From Kiritimatiellia bacterium (GTDB lineage: Bacteria > Verrucomicrobiota > Kiritimatiellia > JAAZAB01), in assembly GCA_028715905.1 (NCBI GenBank), contig JAQUQV010000003.1, positions 74,066-117,690 of the forward strand: a stretch of DNA of 43,625 nucleotides. The letters are read 5' to 3'. How positions within the stretch are numbered: position 1 is the stretch's first letter; the number at the start of each line of letters is the position of its first letter. This document shows positions 16,360 to 24,608 of the stretch, one piece after another. Below the pieces are notes generated by a model. It was not told where the DNA came from. It saw nothing but the letters and a program-made list of their open reading frames with translations, and did not search any database. The translations under genes were made by a program, and so were the position numbers.

Positions 16360-17199
16360 ATGTTGCCGGCAATCAACGGAGCGACGACGTTAAAATCATC
16401 CCTGGAAGCCGATATCGCGGCGGCCGGTCGGGTAGGGTTCGGCTGTCTGGAAATAACGCTTGCCAAGCTGGAGGAATATCTGCGGCATAATTCCGTCCGC
16501 GATCTTTTGATGTGTTTTGAGAAAAGCCGGGTCCGCCCCTTCTCAATCAACGCCTATGACGGCGGCACGCTTTTTGACAACCAGGCGGAGCGGGACACGG
16601 GCCGGCAGCGCTTTCGCGATATCTGCGCTCTGGCGAGAAGTATTGGCTGCCGTTACGTGGTGGCGATTCCTTCGTTTCTGGAGCGGGAAGGGACGGTCCC
16701 CGAAAAGGAAATCGTCCGGAAAACATCGGAGGTTTTGGAGGAATATTGCGCCATCGCGCTCGGATACGAAGTGCGCGTGGCCTTTGAATTTCTGGGGTTT
16801 CGCAAATGTTCGGTCAATAACATGCGGATGAGCGCGCAGGTTGTCAAGAAGGCTGCGGCGAAAAATCTCGGTCTGGTGCTGGATACATTTCATTTCTTTA
16901 TCAGCGGTTCCGACCCGTCCGCGCTTGAAAAGGAGTGTGTCGGTAAAATATCCATCGTGCACATCAATGATTGCGAGGATTTGCCGAAAAACACGTTGGA
17001 GGACAAACACAGATTGTTTCCGGGGGACGGCGTTATTCCGCTGGATAAAATTCTGGCGGCGCTGAAGGCCGGCGGATACGAAGGCGTTGTTTCCGTGGAA
17101 CTGTTCAGGCCGGAATACTGGGCCTGGCCGCCGGAGAAAACAATGCGCATGGCTTATGACAGGATGAGCGAAGTGTTAAAAAATGTTCGCTGGAAATAA
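16360..17199 (+). CDS. iolI: IolI-like inosose isomerase (xylose-isomerase-like TIM barrel)
   Basis: 279 residues. IolI interconverts 2-keto-myo-inositol and 1-keto-D-chiro-inositol. The protein follows Bacillus IolI along its length: INGATTLKSSLE at the start, RYVVAIPSF, AFEFLGFRKCSVN, LGLVLDTFHFF, HINDCEDLPK and SVELFRPEYW. The divalent-metal ligands are Glu143, Asp175, His201 and Glu247, each one residue from the positions I remember for the Bacillus enzyme (142, 174, 200, 246). The gene starts 4 nt after the second dehydrogenase and has no strong ribosome-binding site, so coupling is likely. The presence of IolI extends the pathway to D-chiro-inositol. Confidence 0.82.
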   Translation: MLPAINGATTLKSSLEADIAAAGRVGFGCLEITLAKLEEYLRHNSVRDLLMCFEKSRVRPFSINAYDGGTLFDNQAERDTGRQRFRDICALARSIGCRYVVAIPSFLEREGTVPEKEIVRKTSEVLEEYCAIALGYEVRVAFEFLGFRKCSVNNMRMSAQVVKKAAAKNLGLVLDTFHFFISGSDPSALEKECVGKISIVHINDCEDLPKNTLEDKHRLFPGDGVIPLDKILAALKAGGYEGVVSVELFRPEYWAWPPEKTMRMAYDRMSEVLKNVRWK

Positions 17200-17226
17200 C
17201 GATCGGTAATCATTAACGGCATTACA

Positions 17227-18045
17227 ATGAAGTTTGGACTGGTCTTGTCAACGAATACGACGCGGTTTTCAGCCGTCAGTTACAGCGGCGACCTCGCGCG
17301 CAGCATCGGCCGGGCGGCCGCGCTGGGATACGACGGTATTGAACTGGCCGTGCGCGACCCGGCTCTGGTTGACTCAAAACGGCTGAAAAAGATCATCAGT
17401 TCGGCCGGCATGGAAGTTCCCGCCATCGGCACCGGCCAGGCATTTCTGGAGGAAGGCTTAAGTTTAACCGACCCGCGGAAGGAAATCAGGAAAAAGGCCG
17501 TTGAGCGGATCAGGGCCCATGTTTGTTTCGCGGCTGAATTCAATGCGGCGGTAATCATCGGGCTGATCAGGGGCCGCGGCCGTGAAAACGGCGGCGAGGA
17601 GCGCGGGCTTTTTGAGGAATCCCTGGCCGTGTGCGCGGGATTTGCCGCGAGAAAAGGCGTGAAACTTTTTATTGAGCCCCTGAACCGTTACGAGACAAGG
17701 CTCATAAACACCATTGAAGAAGGCGGCGAGCTTGTCAGGAAGATCAAACATGACAACCTGAAGCTTTTGATAGACACGTTCCATATGAATATTGAGGAGC
17801 CTTCCATTTGCGGGAGCATTGTGAAGGCGAAACCTTTTCTCGGACATGTGCATTTTTCCGACAGCAACCGCCGCCCCCCGGGCTGCGGCCACCTGGGGTT
17901 TTTAGATGTCATGGATGTGCTCAAAGGCATTGGTTATAATAAATATATCTCAATGGAAATGATGCCGTGGCCCACGCCCGCCGAAGCGGCGCGGCAAAGT
18001 GTTGAATATATAAAAGGCATTTTAACGAAAGGAACAACGAAATGA
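17227..18045 (+). CDS. iolO: 5-keto-L-gluconate epimerase (IolO-like, TIM barrel)
   Basis: 272 residues, a sugar-epimerase TIM barrel. It follows what I remember of Thermotoga maritima IolO, which epimerises 5-keto-L-gluconate to D-tagaturonate: an LVLSTNTTRFSA start, GYDGIELAVRDPALVD, AIGTGQAFLEEGLSL, FIEPLNRYETRLINTI, LIDTFHMNIEE and HVHFSDSN. The metal ligands expected for the fold are Glu150, Asp183, His209 and Glu244, with His186 nearby. Its stop overlaps the start of the next gene (ATGA), so it is translated together with the IolN-like hydrolase whose product it would use. The assignment rests on motif identity and operon logic. Confidence 0.84.
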   Translation: MKFGLVLSTNTTRFSAVSYSGDLARSIGRAAALGYDGIELAVRDPALVDSKRLKKIISSAGMEVPAIGTGQAFLEEGLSLTDPRKEIRKKAVERIRAHVCFAAEFNAAVIIGLIRGRGRENGGEERGLFEESLAVCAGFAARKGVKLFIEPLNRYETRLINTIEEGGELVRKIKHDNLKLLIDTFHMNIEEPSICGSIVKAKPFLGHVHFSDSNRRPPGCGHLGFLDVMDVLKGIGYNKYISMEMMPWPTPAEAARQSVEYIKGILTKGTTK

Positions 18046-19211
18046 ATAAAAAACATGACAGGGGCGAGAAGATTGTAAAAGAACTGTTTGCGACGGCGGA
18101 AAAAGAATTCCGGCATGAAAAATGTCTCTCTCCCTACGAATACATAATGAACCACGGCTATGACAATCTCGGCGAAGATGACATCGAGGCCGTGGCCGCG
18201 TATTACGGTTATCCGCACCCGAACCGTTTGAACGATCCGAAATACTTTTTCTGCCACGCCCCCTTCGGCGACGTTTATCCGGAGATATTGAAGACGCGCA
18301 GCGTCATTTTTGTCACCGGCTCCATGGAACTGCACGGCGCCATGAGCAATCTGTTCCAGGACGGCCACCAGTGCCTGGCGATCGCCTATGCCATGCGTCA
18401 AAAAACCGGGATCATGCTGGCTTTCCCGACCGGCGCCGGCTCGCACCCCTCGCACCATTGTTACATGCCGGGAACCACGATCATCCCTGAAAAAACGCAC
18501 ATAAATACCATTTTCTGGAACATGGTCGGCCTTTACAATATGGGCTTCAGGAATATCATCAACCTGCAGAACCACGGACAGGAATACGTGAACCAGCACG
18601 CCATTCATAAGTTCGGCAAGACGACCGGCTGCCCGGCGATCATCATGGAGACGGAATGGTATACCTGGCAGATGAAGGGGTTTGACCCGAGGCGCAAATC
18701 CTGCAAATTGAAGTCGCCCTTCATCCATGCGGACGAGGCGGAAACTTCCTATCAGATGGCAACCGGCCCAATGGAAAGCGTCAACATGAAGTATGCCGTC
18801 AAAACCGAACCGGCGGGTTCGTTGAGGTATAGTCCAACCACCAAGGCCGGCGCGCTCACGCCGGGCATTTCGGTCTGGCACCAGTTTTATCCGCAGGGCA
18901 TGGAATGGAAAAAAACTCCGGCCGGCGTGGTCGGAGACCCGACCGGCGCTTCGCCGGAAAAAGCCGTGCGCCCCTTGTGCGTTTATTCCATGCAGTTGCA
19001 TTTCTACATCAGGGAATCCATGAAGGTGGTGCGGGACGATAAAAAATTCCTGAGCGACGATTTTTGCCTTGCGCCGATCGGCGAGGTGCGGGATTATGCC
19101 CTCATGCCGCCTTATGAATCCATGCTGAAGGAAAACAAAATCCCTTCAAACTCAAAATGGAAATCCATCTACCGTCATCCCTCCATCATGGCCATGATGG
19201 GTGTTGATTGA
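18042..19211 (+). CDS. iolN: 3-dehydro-scyllo-inosose hydrolase (creatininase superfamily)
   Basis: 389 residues of the creatininase fold. Metal-binding residues Glu96, His98 and Asp107 in VTGSMELHG...FQDGHQ have the same spacing (2 and 9) as the E-x-H-x8-D site of creatininase, and SHPSHH and NLQNHGQE supply further candidate ligands. In Thermotoga the equivalent enzyme (IolN) opens the diketo-inositol ring by hydrolysis, giving 5-keto-L-gluconate. Placement directly after iolO (4-nt overlap) and behind iolM fits that role. The long N-terminal extension of about 85 residues (CLSPYEYIMNHGYDNL, then YYGYPHP) goes beyond ordinary creatininases. A creatinine function is unlikely in this setting. 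Confidence 0.78.
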   Translation: MNKKHDRGEKIVKELFATAEKEFRHEKCLSPYEYIMNHGYDNLGEDDIEAVAAYYGYPHPNRLNDPKYFFCHAPFGDVYPEILKTRSVIFVTGSMELHGAMSNLFQDGHQCLAIAYAMRQKTGIMLAFPTGAGSHPSHHCYMPGTTIIPEKTHINTIFWNMVGLYNMGFRNIINLQNHGQEYVNQHAIHKFGKTTGCPAIIMETEWYTWQMKGFDPRRKSCKLKSPFIHADEAETSYQMATGPMESVNMKYAVKTEPAGSLRYSPTTKAGALTPGISVWHQFYPQGMEWKKTPAGVVGDPTGASPEKAVRPLCVYSMQLHFYIRESMKVVRDDKKFLSDDFCLAPIGEVRDYALMPPYESMLKENKIPSNSKWKSIYRHPSIMAMMGVD

Positions 19212-19258
19212 ACCAGATGATTATGGCAGAATATGATTCAATTCGCGGGAGGTCTTAA

Positions 19259-20488
19259 ATGCAGGAAATTGCAGGAAATACTATGAATAATTCAACGTTA
19301 AGCCGAAATCAGATAAGAATCGGTATAGTCGGTTTGACCGGCCGCGGCATAATCGCCAGGCATTTCCATAAACCGGCGGGGAAATCGGTCGTTACAGCCG
19401 GCATGGATACAAGCGACAAGGCCTTTGCCATTTTTAAGCGGGAAATAAACAAAGACGCGTATCTTACCAAAAATATTGACGACCTGCTCTCCAGGGATAT
19501 TGACGCGGTCGTCATAACCAGCCCTGATTTTACTCATGCGGAATACGCCATCAAGGCTTTGCAAGCCGGAAAACATGTCTATTGCGACAAGCCCATGGGC
19601 ATTACCATTGCGCAATGCGACGAAATGCTGGAGGCATGGCAAAAGTCCGGGAAACATTTCATGGTCGGATTCAACATGCGTTACATGAACATTTTCCGTG
19701 TAATGAAAGATATTGTGGATTCGGGGGACATCGGCGAAGTGAAGGCGGTCTGGGTAAGACATTTTGTCGGACCGGGCGGCAACTGGTATTATCATGACTG
19801 GCATGGCGCCAGGAAAAATTCCACCAGCTTGTTGCTGCAAAAAGCCTCGCATGATATTGACATGATTCATTGGATAACCGGCCAGTATACGAAACGTGTT
19901 TCGGCTATGGGCAGTCTGGATTATTACGGCGGGGACAAACCCAACGACTTGCGTTGTCCCGATTGTCCGGACAAGGATACCTGCGTTGAATACCAGCATA
20001 TCGGAGACAGTCTGCGCTCCAATCAAATGGATATGTGCGTGTTCAGGAAGGAAGTCGACGTGGAAGACAACAGCGCCGTCATGATGGAACTGGCGAACGG
20101 CATCAAAGCCACCTATCAGCAGTGTCATTACACGCCGGATTACTGGCGCAATTACGTGTTTATCGGCACCGAGGGGCGACTGGAAAACCTTGACGATAAT
20201 TGCCGGGTCGCGGTAAAATTGCGGCAGAGGTCCAAGCGCTGGAAAAATCTGGCGGCCGACCGTGTTTACAACATCAGGCAGGCGGAAGGCGGGCACGGCG
20301 GGGCCGATCCGATCATTTGCAATGATTTTCTGGAACTGCTTCTGACCGGTAAAAGGCCGGTTTCCACACCCCTGGCCGGCAGGATGAGCGTTGCGGTAGG
20401 CTGTAAGGCAACCGAGTCAATGCGCAACAAGAGCAGGGCGCTGGATATCCCCGAACTTCCGGCGAGTATTCGGGACAAAGTATATTAG
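19259..20488 (+). CDS. Gfo/Idh/MocA-family dehydrogenase with a Cys4 insert
   Basis: 409 residues. The N-terminal Rossmann fold opens IRIGIVGLTGRG and reaches the family's lysine motif CDKPMG (about residue 115). The C-terminal alpha/beta domain carries an unusual CPDCPDKDTC insertion (about residues 236-245) that could hold a structural metal. A GGGAGG ribosome-binding site 6 nt before the ATG at 19259 fixes the start. These enzymes use NAD(P) on sugars and inositols. As the only intact Gfo/Idh/MocA member in the iol cluster it is a candidate inositol 2-dehydrogenase (IolG role), although it is longer than typical IolG and could act on a different keto-sugar. The substrate is unassigned. Confidence 0.8.
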   Translation: MQEIAGNTMNNSTLSRNQIRIGIVGLTGRGIIARHFHKPAGKSVVTAGMDTSDKAFAIFKREINKDAYLTKNIDDLLSRDIDAVVITSPDFTHAEYAIKALQAGKHVYCDKPMGITIAQCDEMLEAWQKSGKHFMVGFNMRYMNIFRVMKDIVDSGDIGEVKAVWVRHFVGPGGNWYYHDWHGARKNSTSLLLQKASHDIDMIHWITGQYTKRVSAMGSLDYYGGDKPNDLRCPDCPDKDTCVEYQHIGDSLRSNQMDMCVFRKEVDVEDNSAVMMELANGIKATYQQCHYTPDYWRNYVFIGTEGRLENLDDNCRVAVKLRQRSKRWKNLAADRVYNIRQAEGGHGGADPIICNDFLELLLTGKRPVSTPLAGRMSVAVGCKATESMRNKSRALDIPELPASIRDKVY

Positions 20489-20492
20489 ACAC

Positions 20493-21413
20493 ATGAAAGC
20501 AATGTTTAATAATCCATTCAAAAAAGAAGGCAACTGGTACAAGGGCAATCTGCATACGCATACGACCAATTCCGACGGCCTGCTTTCGCCGCCGGAAATG
20601 ATCGGGCAATACAGGAAGAAAAATTACGACTTTGTCTGCATAACCGATCACAACCGAAGGACTGATGTTGCCTGTTATTCGGATGAAAAATTTCTTGCCA
20701 TCTGCGGGGAAGAAATAGGTGCTTATAGAGACGGCAAGGAAAAGGATCGCTATGATTTTGATATTGTAGCCGTCAATACCAGGATGCCGCTTGCCGGAAA
20801 ATGCCGCAATATGCCGGCCCAAAAGGTTATTGAAATGATCCGGCATGACGGCGGCGAGGCCATCATCGCGCATCCTTATTTCATGGTCGGCTGCAGCACG
20901 GCCCAAGACATAATGGCCTTGGAAGATTTCATTGGCATGGAGGTATACAATACCAGCGTTGAAATGTGTTCCGGCAGGGGCTACTCCGGCGTTTACTGGG
21001 ATGAACTGCTCTGTGCCGGAAGAAGAGTCTGGGGAATTGCCGCGGACGACGCCCACTGGCATTTCAACGAGTTCAGGCCGAACGACACGGCCGTGAGCAG
21101 CGTCATGGTAAAGACGGAGAAATTGACGGTGGAAAACATCATGGATTCCCTGCGGCAGGGATATTTTTATTCAACCAACGGTCCGCTCATCGGAGATTTG
21201 GCAATTACTGGGGATACAATCCGGATCAAGACCGATCCTGTAAGAATCATAAATTTCATGGGCGGACGCAGCTTCAGGAAACTGACGGCTTCGGCGGACA
21301 AATTGTTGACCGAGGCCGAATGTAAACTGACCGGAAAAGACAATTTCGTCAGGATCGAATGCGCCGACGATAAAGGGCATACCGCATGGACAAATCCAGT
21401 CTTTCTGAATTGA
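20493..21413 (+). CDS. PHP-domain metallo-phosphoesterase, CehA/McbA type
   Basis: 306 residues. The four PHP metal motifs are visible: GNLHTHTTNSDG (about residues 17-28), CITDHNRR, AIIAHP (about 125-130) and AADDAH (about 184-189). No signal peptide, so probably cytoplasmic. CehA/McbA-like PHP proteins hydrolyse phosphate or carbamate esters; the natural substrate here is unknown. The gene starts 4 nt after the dehydrogenase and is followed by a HAD phosphatase, which suggests that phosphorylated intermediates or damaged metabolites are handled beside inositol breakdown. A decayed relative lies at 42083-42501. Confidence 0.82.
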   Translation: MKAMFNNPFKKEGNWYKGNLHTHTTNSDGLLSPPEMIGQYRKKNYDFVCITDHNRRTDVACYSDEKFLAICGEEIGAYRDGKEKDRYDFDIVAVNTRMPLAGKCRNMPAQKVIEMIRHDGGEAIIAHPYFMVGCSTAQDIMALEDFIGMEVYNTSVEMCSGRGYSGVYWDELLCAGRRVWGIAADDAHWHFNEFRPNDTAVSSVMVKTEKLTVENIMDSLRQGYFYSTNGPLIGDLAITGDTIRIKTDPVRIINFMGGRSFRKLTASADKLLTEAECKLTGKDNFVRIECADDKGHTAWTNPVFLN

Positions 21414-21427
21414 GCCGGTTGTATACC

Positions 21428-22117
21428 ATGAAGAATGTTTTGATCGATATGGATGGCACCATAACTCAAAGTCGGGTCGGCTATGAGGAGGTTGGATTTC
21501 CCGAGTTTGTTCTGCGCGATTTGATCATGGAGGAAACGGGAACCGGGGAAAGTAAGGCGCTTGAACAGGTGTTGCGGATGGAAAGCACTGTTCCGGCCGG
21601 CGACCCTTTTCTTGCCCTGGCAAAACACAGAATCGGAATCACAGGGAAAGATTTGTGGAAAAGGATCGCCAGGGATGCTTTAAAGTATTTTCGTCCTTAC
21701 GATGACGCCATGGACATGATAAAGATGTTATCCAAGGTCGGTTTCCGGCTTTATATTGCATCCAATGTCAGCCGCAGCCGGATATTGGCGATGCTGGCGA
21801 GCATCGGACTGCCTGCCGACTTGAAACGTTCGCGTGTTTTTTGCGAAGTGTATGGACATGAACTGGTCGGTTGCCTGAAAAGTTCTCCGGAATTTTACAG
21901 GAGAATGATGGCCAGGGAAGGATTGCTTGGAAAAGAGACTGTCATGATCGGCGACAATCCGCATGACGACTGTTTGTCCGCACTCGCGGCCGGTATCTGC
22001 ATGTCGGTAATCGTGAATAGGAAGCAGAAGGAAGATATAAAAAAGGCGGAATCGGCCTATTACGTTAAAAGCCTTATGCTGGTTCCCGGACTTCTGAAGG
22101 CAAGAAGTGGCTCGTGA
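21428..22117 (+). CDS. HAD-family hydrolase
   Basis: About 229 residues with the full HAD phosphatase signature: motif I IDMDGTI at the N-terminus with the nucleophile Asp, motif II ASNVS, the motif III Lys in LKSSPEF and motif IV GDNPHDD. A helical cap lies between motifs I and II. It probably removes phosphate from a small metabolite. The ATG at 21428 places motif I near the N-terminus as in the family; an in-frame ATG at 21386 overlaps the PHP gene by 28 nt and has a weak AAAGGG upstream, so the true start is uncertain. It is the last gene of the operon-like run that begins at iolM. Confidence 0.82.
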   Translation: MKNVLIDMDGTITQSRVGYEEVGFPEFVLRDLIMEETGTGESKALEQVLRMESTVPAGDPFLALAKHRIGITGKDLWKRIARDALKYFRPYDDAMDMIKMLSKVGFRLYIASNVSRSRILAMLASIGLPADLKRSRVFCEVYGHELVGCLKSSPEFYRRMMAREGLLGKETVMIGDNPHDDCLSALAAGICMSVIVNRKQKEDIKKAESAYYVKSLMLVPGLLKARSGS

Positions 22118-22194
22118 TCCGTGGCGGCATGGTGAACGATTATGAGTGCTTGGATAATTCCGTAATTTAAATCAGCAGGAGAAGAGGAAACGTT

Positions 22195-24573
22195 ATGCAA
22201 GCGATCGGGAAGGCTGGAATTATTTTCCTTATTTTGATGGGCGTTTGTCTGGCGGGATGTTCGGATAAAGAGGGACATTTTGCGGGTGCGGCGGTGTCTC
22301 CGTCCAAGCCTGCATCGGTTGTTTTGATTGATGCTCGTGACGTTCAGAAATGGACCACGGAAACGCAGGAATTATGTGCTTTATCGGAGGAGAGTGGAAG
22401 TGCTGGCGGGCGTTCATTGCTTCTGGCGATACCTGAGGGCGAAACCAACCGTATGCGAAGGGCGGTCTGGTCTTATTCTGTGGCCGAGGAAAGAGAATAT
22501 GCCGGCAGACTCAGGGTTTATTTCCGATATAAGACGGAGAATGTCGCCCCTATGACGGACTATACCTGGAACATGCCTTTAATGCAAATAAGAGGCATTT
22601 TGACCGACAGACAATCAAACCTCATCGCGAACATCCCTGGTAAAAAGGGAAATAACGATTGGACGGAATGCGAAAAGACGATCGTCCTGTCCGAAGGCGT
22701 GCGAGGTTTCCGCGTCGATATAATATTGCAACAGAGCACCGGCAAGGCCTGGTTCGACGATTTGCGTGTCGATTATGTTCCTTTTTCCGCAAAGGACAAG
22801 GCGCGAGCGATTGAACTTGACTGCGGCGGGCGGAAAATGAAAGTTTATTGCGAGCTGTCATGCAAAAAGGCCGACGATCCTTTACCGCAGAGGATCGTAA
22901 AAAAATGGGGGCACTATGGATTCGCCCCCTATATCCGCGAAGATCCGCGCGATGTTTGTCCAGAAAGCATCCCGCGACCGGATGAGATTGGCAATATAAT
23001 ATCGCTTTTTGCCGCAAGGGGGGAATATGAGCCGTTCTGGATCAGTGTTTATTCATTTAAAACTCTGAAGAAAGTAAGGATAAAGCTGGCTGAACTGGTA
23101 AACGCGAACGGCGACAAGATATCCCAAGATAATGTCGATGCGCGTATTGTCAAATGCTGGCCAATGGGGAACGCGGGGCTTTTCGAGGGGTATGACCGTA
23201 TCTATATTGTGAAGCCCGAGCTGCTTCTTAAAAAAAGTTCGCTCGATGTTCCGGAAAATACCAGTCAGTCGTTTTATTTTACGATCAAGATACCGGAGAC
23301 CGCAAAGCCGGGCACATATCGAGGGAAATATGTTATCGAGTCGGACAGCGGACGTTCCCGGTCGGTGCCGGTTTGTATTGAAGTTTTGCCGTTTTCCCTG
23401 GATGCGCCTGACAACATGAACTGGTTCATGCATTGCACCGGCAATTTCGAAGCACTTCGCAAGCCCGGCATGAACATGATTGAAGCCGCAACTGTTGCCA
23501 TGCGGGACATCAAGGAACACGGGATAGAGGGAATAGTTCTGGGGTGCGGTTACGGTCCGCCCGCGAAACTCAAAGTCGTGGACGGGAAACTGGTGTTGGT
23601 GGGATTCCCCAAGGTTGAGATGGTGATTCCGGCCATGAAGCGGGCCGGATTAAAAGGCCCCCTGATAATTCACTGCGGAACCATGCTTGAGAATCAGGTG
23701 GCCGAGGCATTGGGCGTTGAGAAACCGCCGGTTGCGGATCAGGGCCATGGCGGAAAAAGTAAAACAATGGAAACGCCTGAATTCAAAGAGGCATTCAAGG
23801 CCGCCCTTCGGGAGATTGACAAATTGGTCAAGAAACTGGGAGGGAAGGATTTTGACTGGTATTATGAAGGCATAGATGAACCGGGCGGCCGGGCCGCCGG
23901 GGGCAGGCCGGAACGCGCCCTTTGGCAATGGCCGTTGGCAAAAGAAGCCGGATTTAAGGGTGCCGCGTATATTTCCGGAGATTTTTGGAAAAAACTTGCG
24001 CCGTTCAATACCATACAAATTTTTAGCGGCGATGTGGTGTATTCAAGCGGGAAAAATGCCGAAATTTTACGCGACATCTCGCAATATAAAAATGTTCCGT
24101 TTCATTACGGTTATTCCGGATGTTATGACGGTCTTCCCGGGGGGCTGATGCCCAGCAGATGGGGGGCGGGATTTTTGAGTTATATTTCGAAAGTGCGGGG
24201 GGAAGTGACCTGGCTGTATGAATTAGGTTCCACAACCGATCCGAATGGCGTCAATCAGTTAAAATTTTACCCTAAAATTACTTATTGCGTAACAAGTGGC
24301 GAGATCACGCCAACCTTGCAATGGGAAGGCGTGCGCGAGGGCATAGACGATTATCGTTATGTGTATACATTGAGAAAGCTGATAGAAGAAAATTCCAAGT
24401 GTCCGGGAAAGCGAGAAAAATCTTCTGAAATCGATGCAAAACTTGAGACGATACTGGCCACGGTGCCGTGGGGCGAGGATTTTGGCAGGGTTACCGATGT
24501 TTTTAATAACGCTATGGCCGCGAAATATCGCAGGCAAATAGCGGATTGGATTTATGCGTTGATGAAAAATTAA
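22195..24573 (+). CDS. Lipoprotein with C-terminal DUF4091-type glycoside-hydrolase-like domain
   Basis: 792 residues, with AGGAGAAGAGG just upstream of the ATG. The N-terminus is a lipoprotein signal with lipobox LAGC (lipidated Cys22). Residues of about 30-200 look like a jelly-roll binding domain, followed by a linker and a TIM-barrel-like catalytic region (GIEGIVLGCGYG, DWYYEGIDEPGG). The end carries the DUF4091 hallmark WEGVREGIDDYRY. Such proteins are predicted glycan hydrolases of unknown specificity that are abundant in PVC and Bacteroidetes genomes. It probably sits in a membrane and acts on imported or external glycans. The sequence does not identify the substrate. Confidence 0.78.
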   Translation: MQAIGKAGIIFLILMGVCLAGCSDKEGHFAGAAVSPSKPASVVLIDARDVQKWTTETQELCALSEESGSAGGRSLLLAIPEGETNRMRRAVWSYSVAEEREYAGRLRVYFRYKTENVAPMTDYTWNMPLMQIRGILTDRQSNLIANIPGKKGNNDWTECEKTIVLSEGVRGFRVDIILQQSTGKAWFDDLRVDYVPFSAKDKARAIELDCGGRKMKVYCELSCKKADDPLPQRIVKKWGHYGFAPYIREDPRDVCPESIPRPDEIGNIISLFAARGEYEPFWISVYSFKTLKKVRIKLAELVNANGDKISQDNVDARIVKCWPMGNAGLFEGYDRIYIVKPELLLKKSSLDVPENTSQSFYFTIKIPETAKPGTYRGKYVIESDSGRSRSVPVCIEVLPFSLDAPDNMNWFMHCTGNFEALRKPGMNMIEAATVAMRDIKEHGIEGIVLGCGYGPPAKLKVVDGKLVLVGFPKVEMVIPAMKRAGLKGPLIIHCGTMLENQVAEALGVEKPPVADQGHGGKSKTMETPEFKEAFKAALREIDKLVKKLGGKDFDWYYEGIDEPGGRAAGGRPERALWQWPLAKEAGFKGAAYISGDFWKKLAPFNTIQIFSGDVVYSSGKNAEILRDISQYKNVPFHYGYSGCYDGLPGGLMPSRWGAGFLSYISKVRGEVTWLYELGSTTDPNGVNQLKFYPKITYCVTSGEITPTLQWEGVREGIDDYRYVYTLRKLIEENSKCPGKREKSSEIDAKLETILATVPWGEDFGRVTDVFNNAMAAKYRRQIADWIYALMKN

Positions 24574-24608
24574 AATTTATAACGGTTTCATTTCCAGGAT
24601 ATCACGAA

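Noticed and set aside
17934-19001. 355-residue minus-strand frame over the IolN-like gene
   Set aside because: It is a shadow of the creatininase-fold gene; no motif or ribosome-binding site supports it.
19298-20296. 332-residue minus-strand frame over the Gfo/Idh/MocA gene
   Set aside because: It is antisense to an intact dehydrogenase with Rossmann and lysine motifs.
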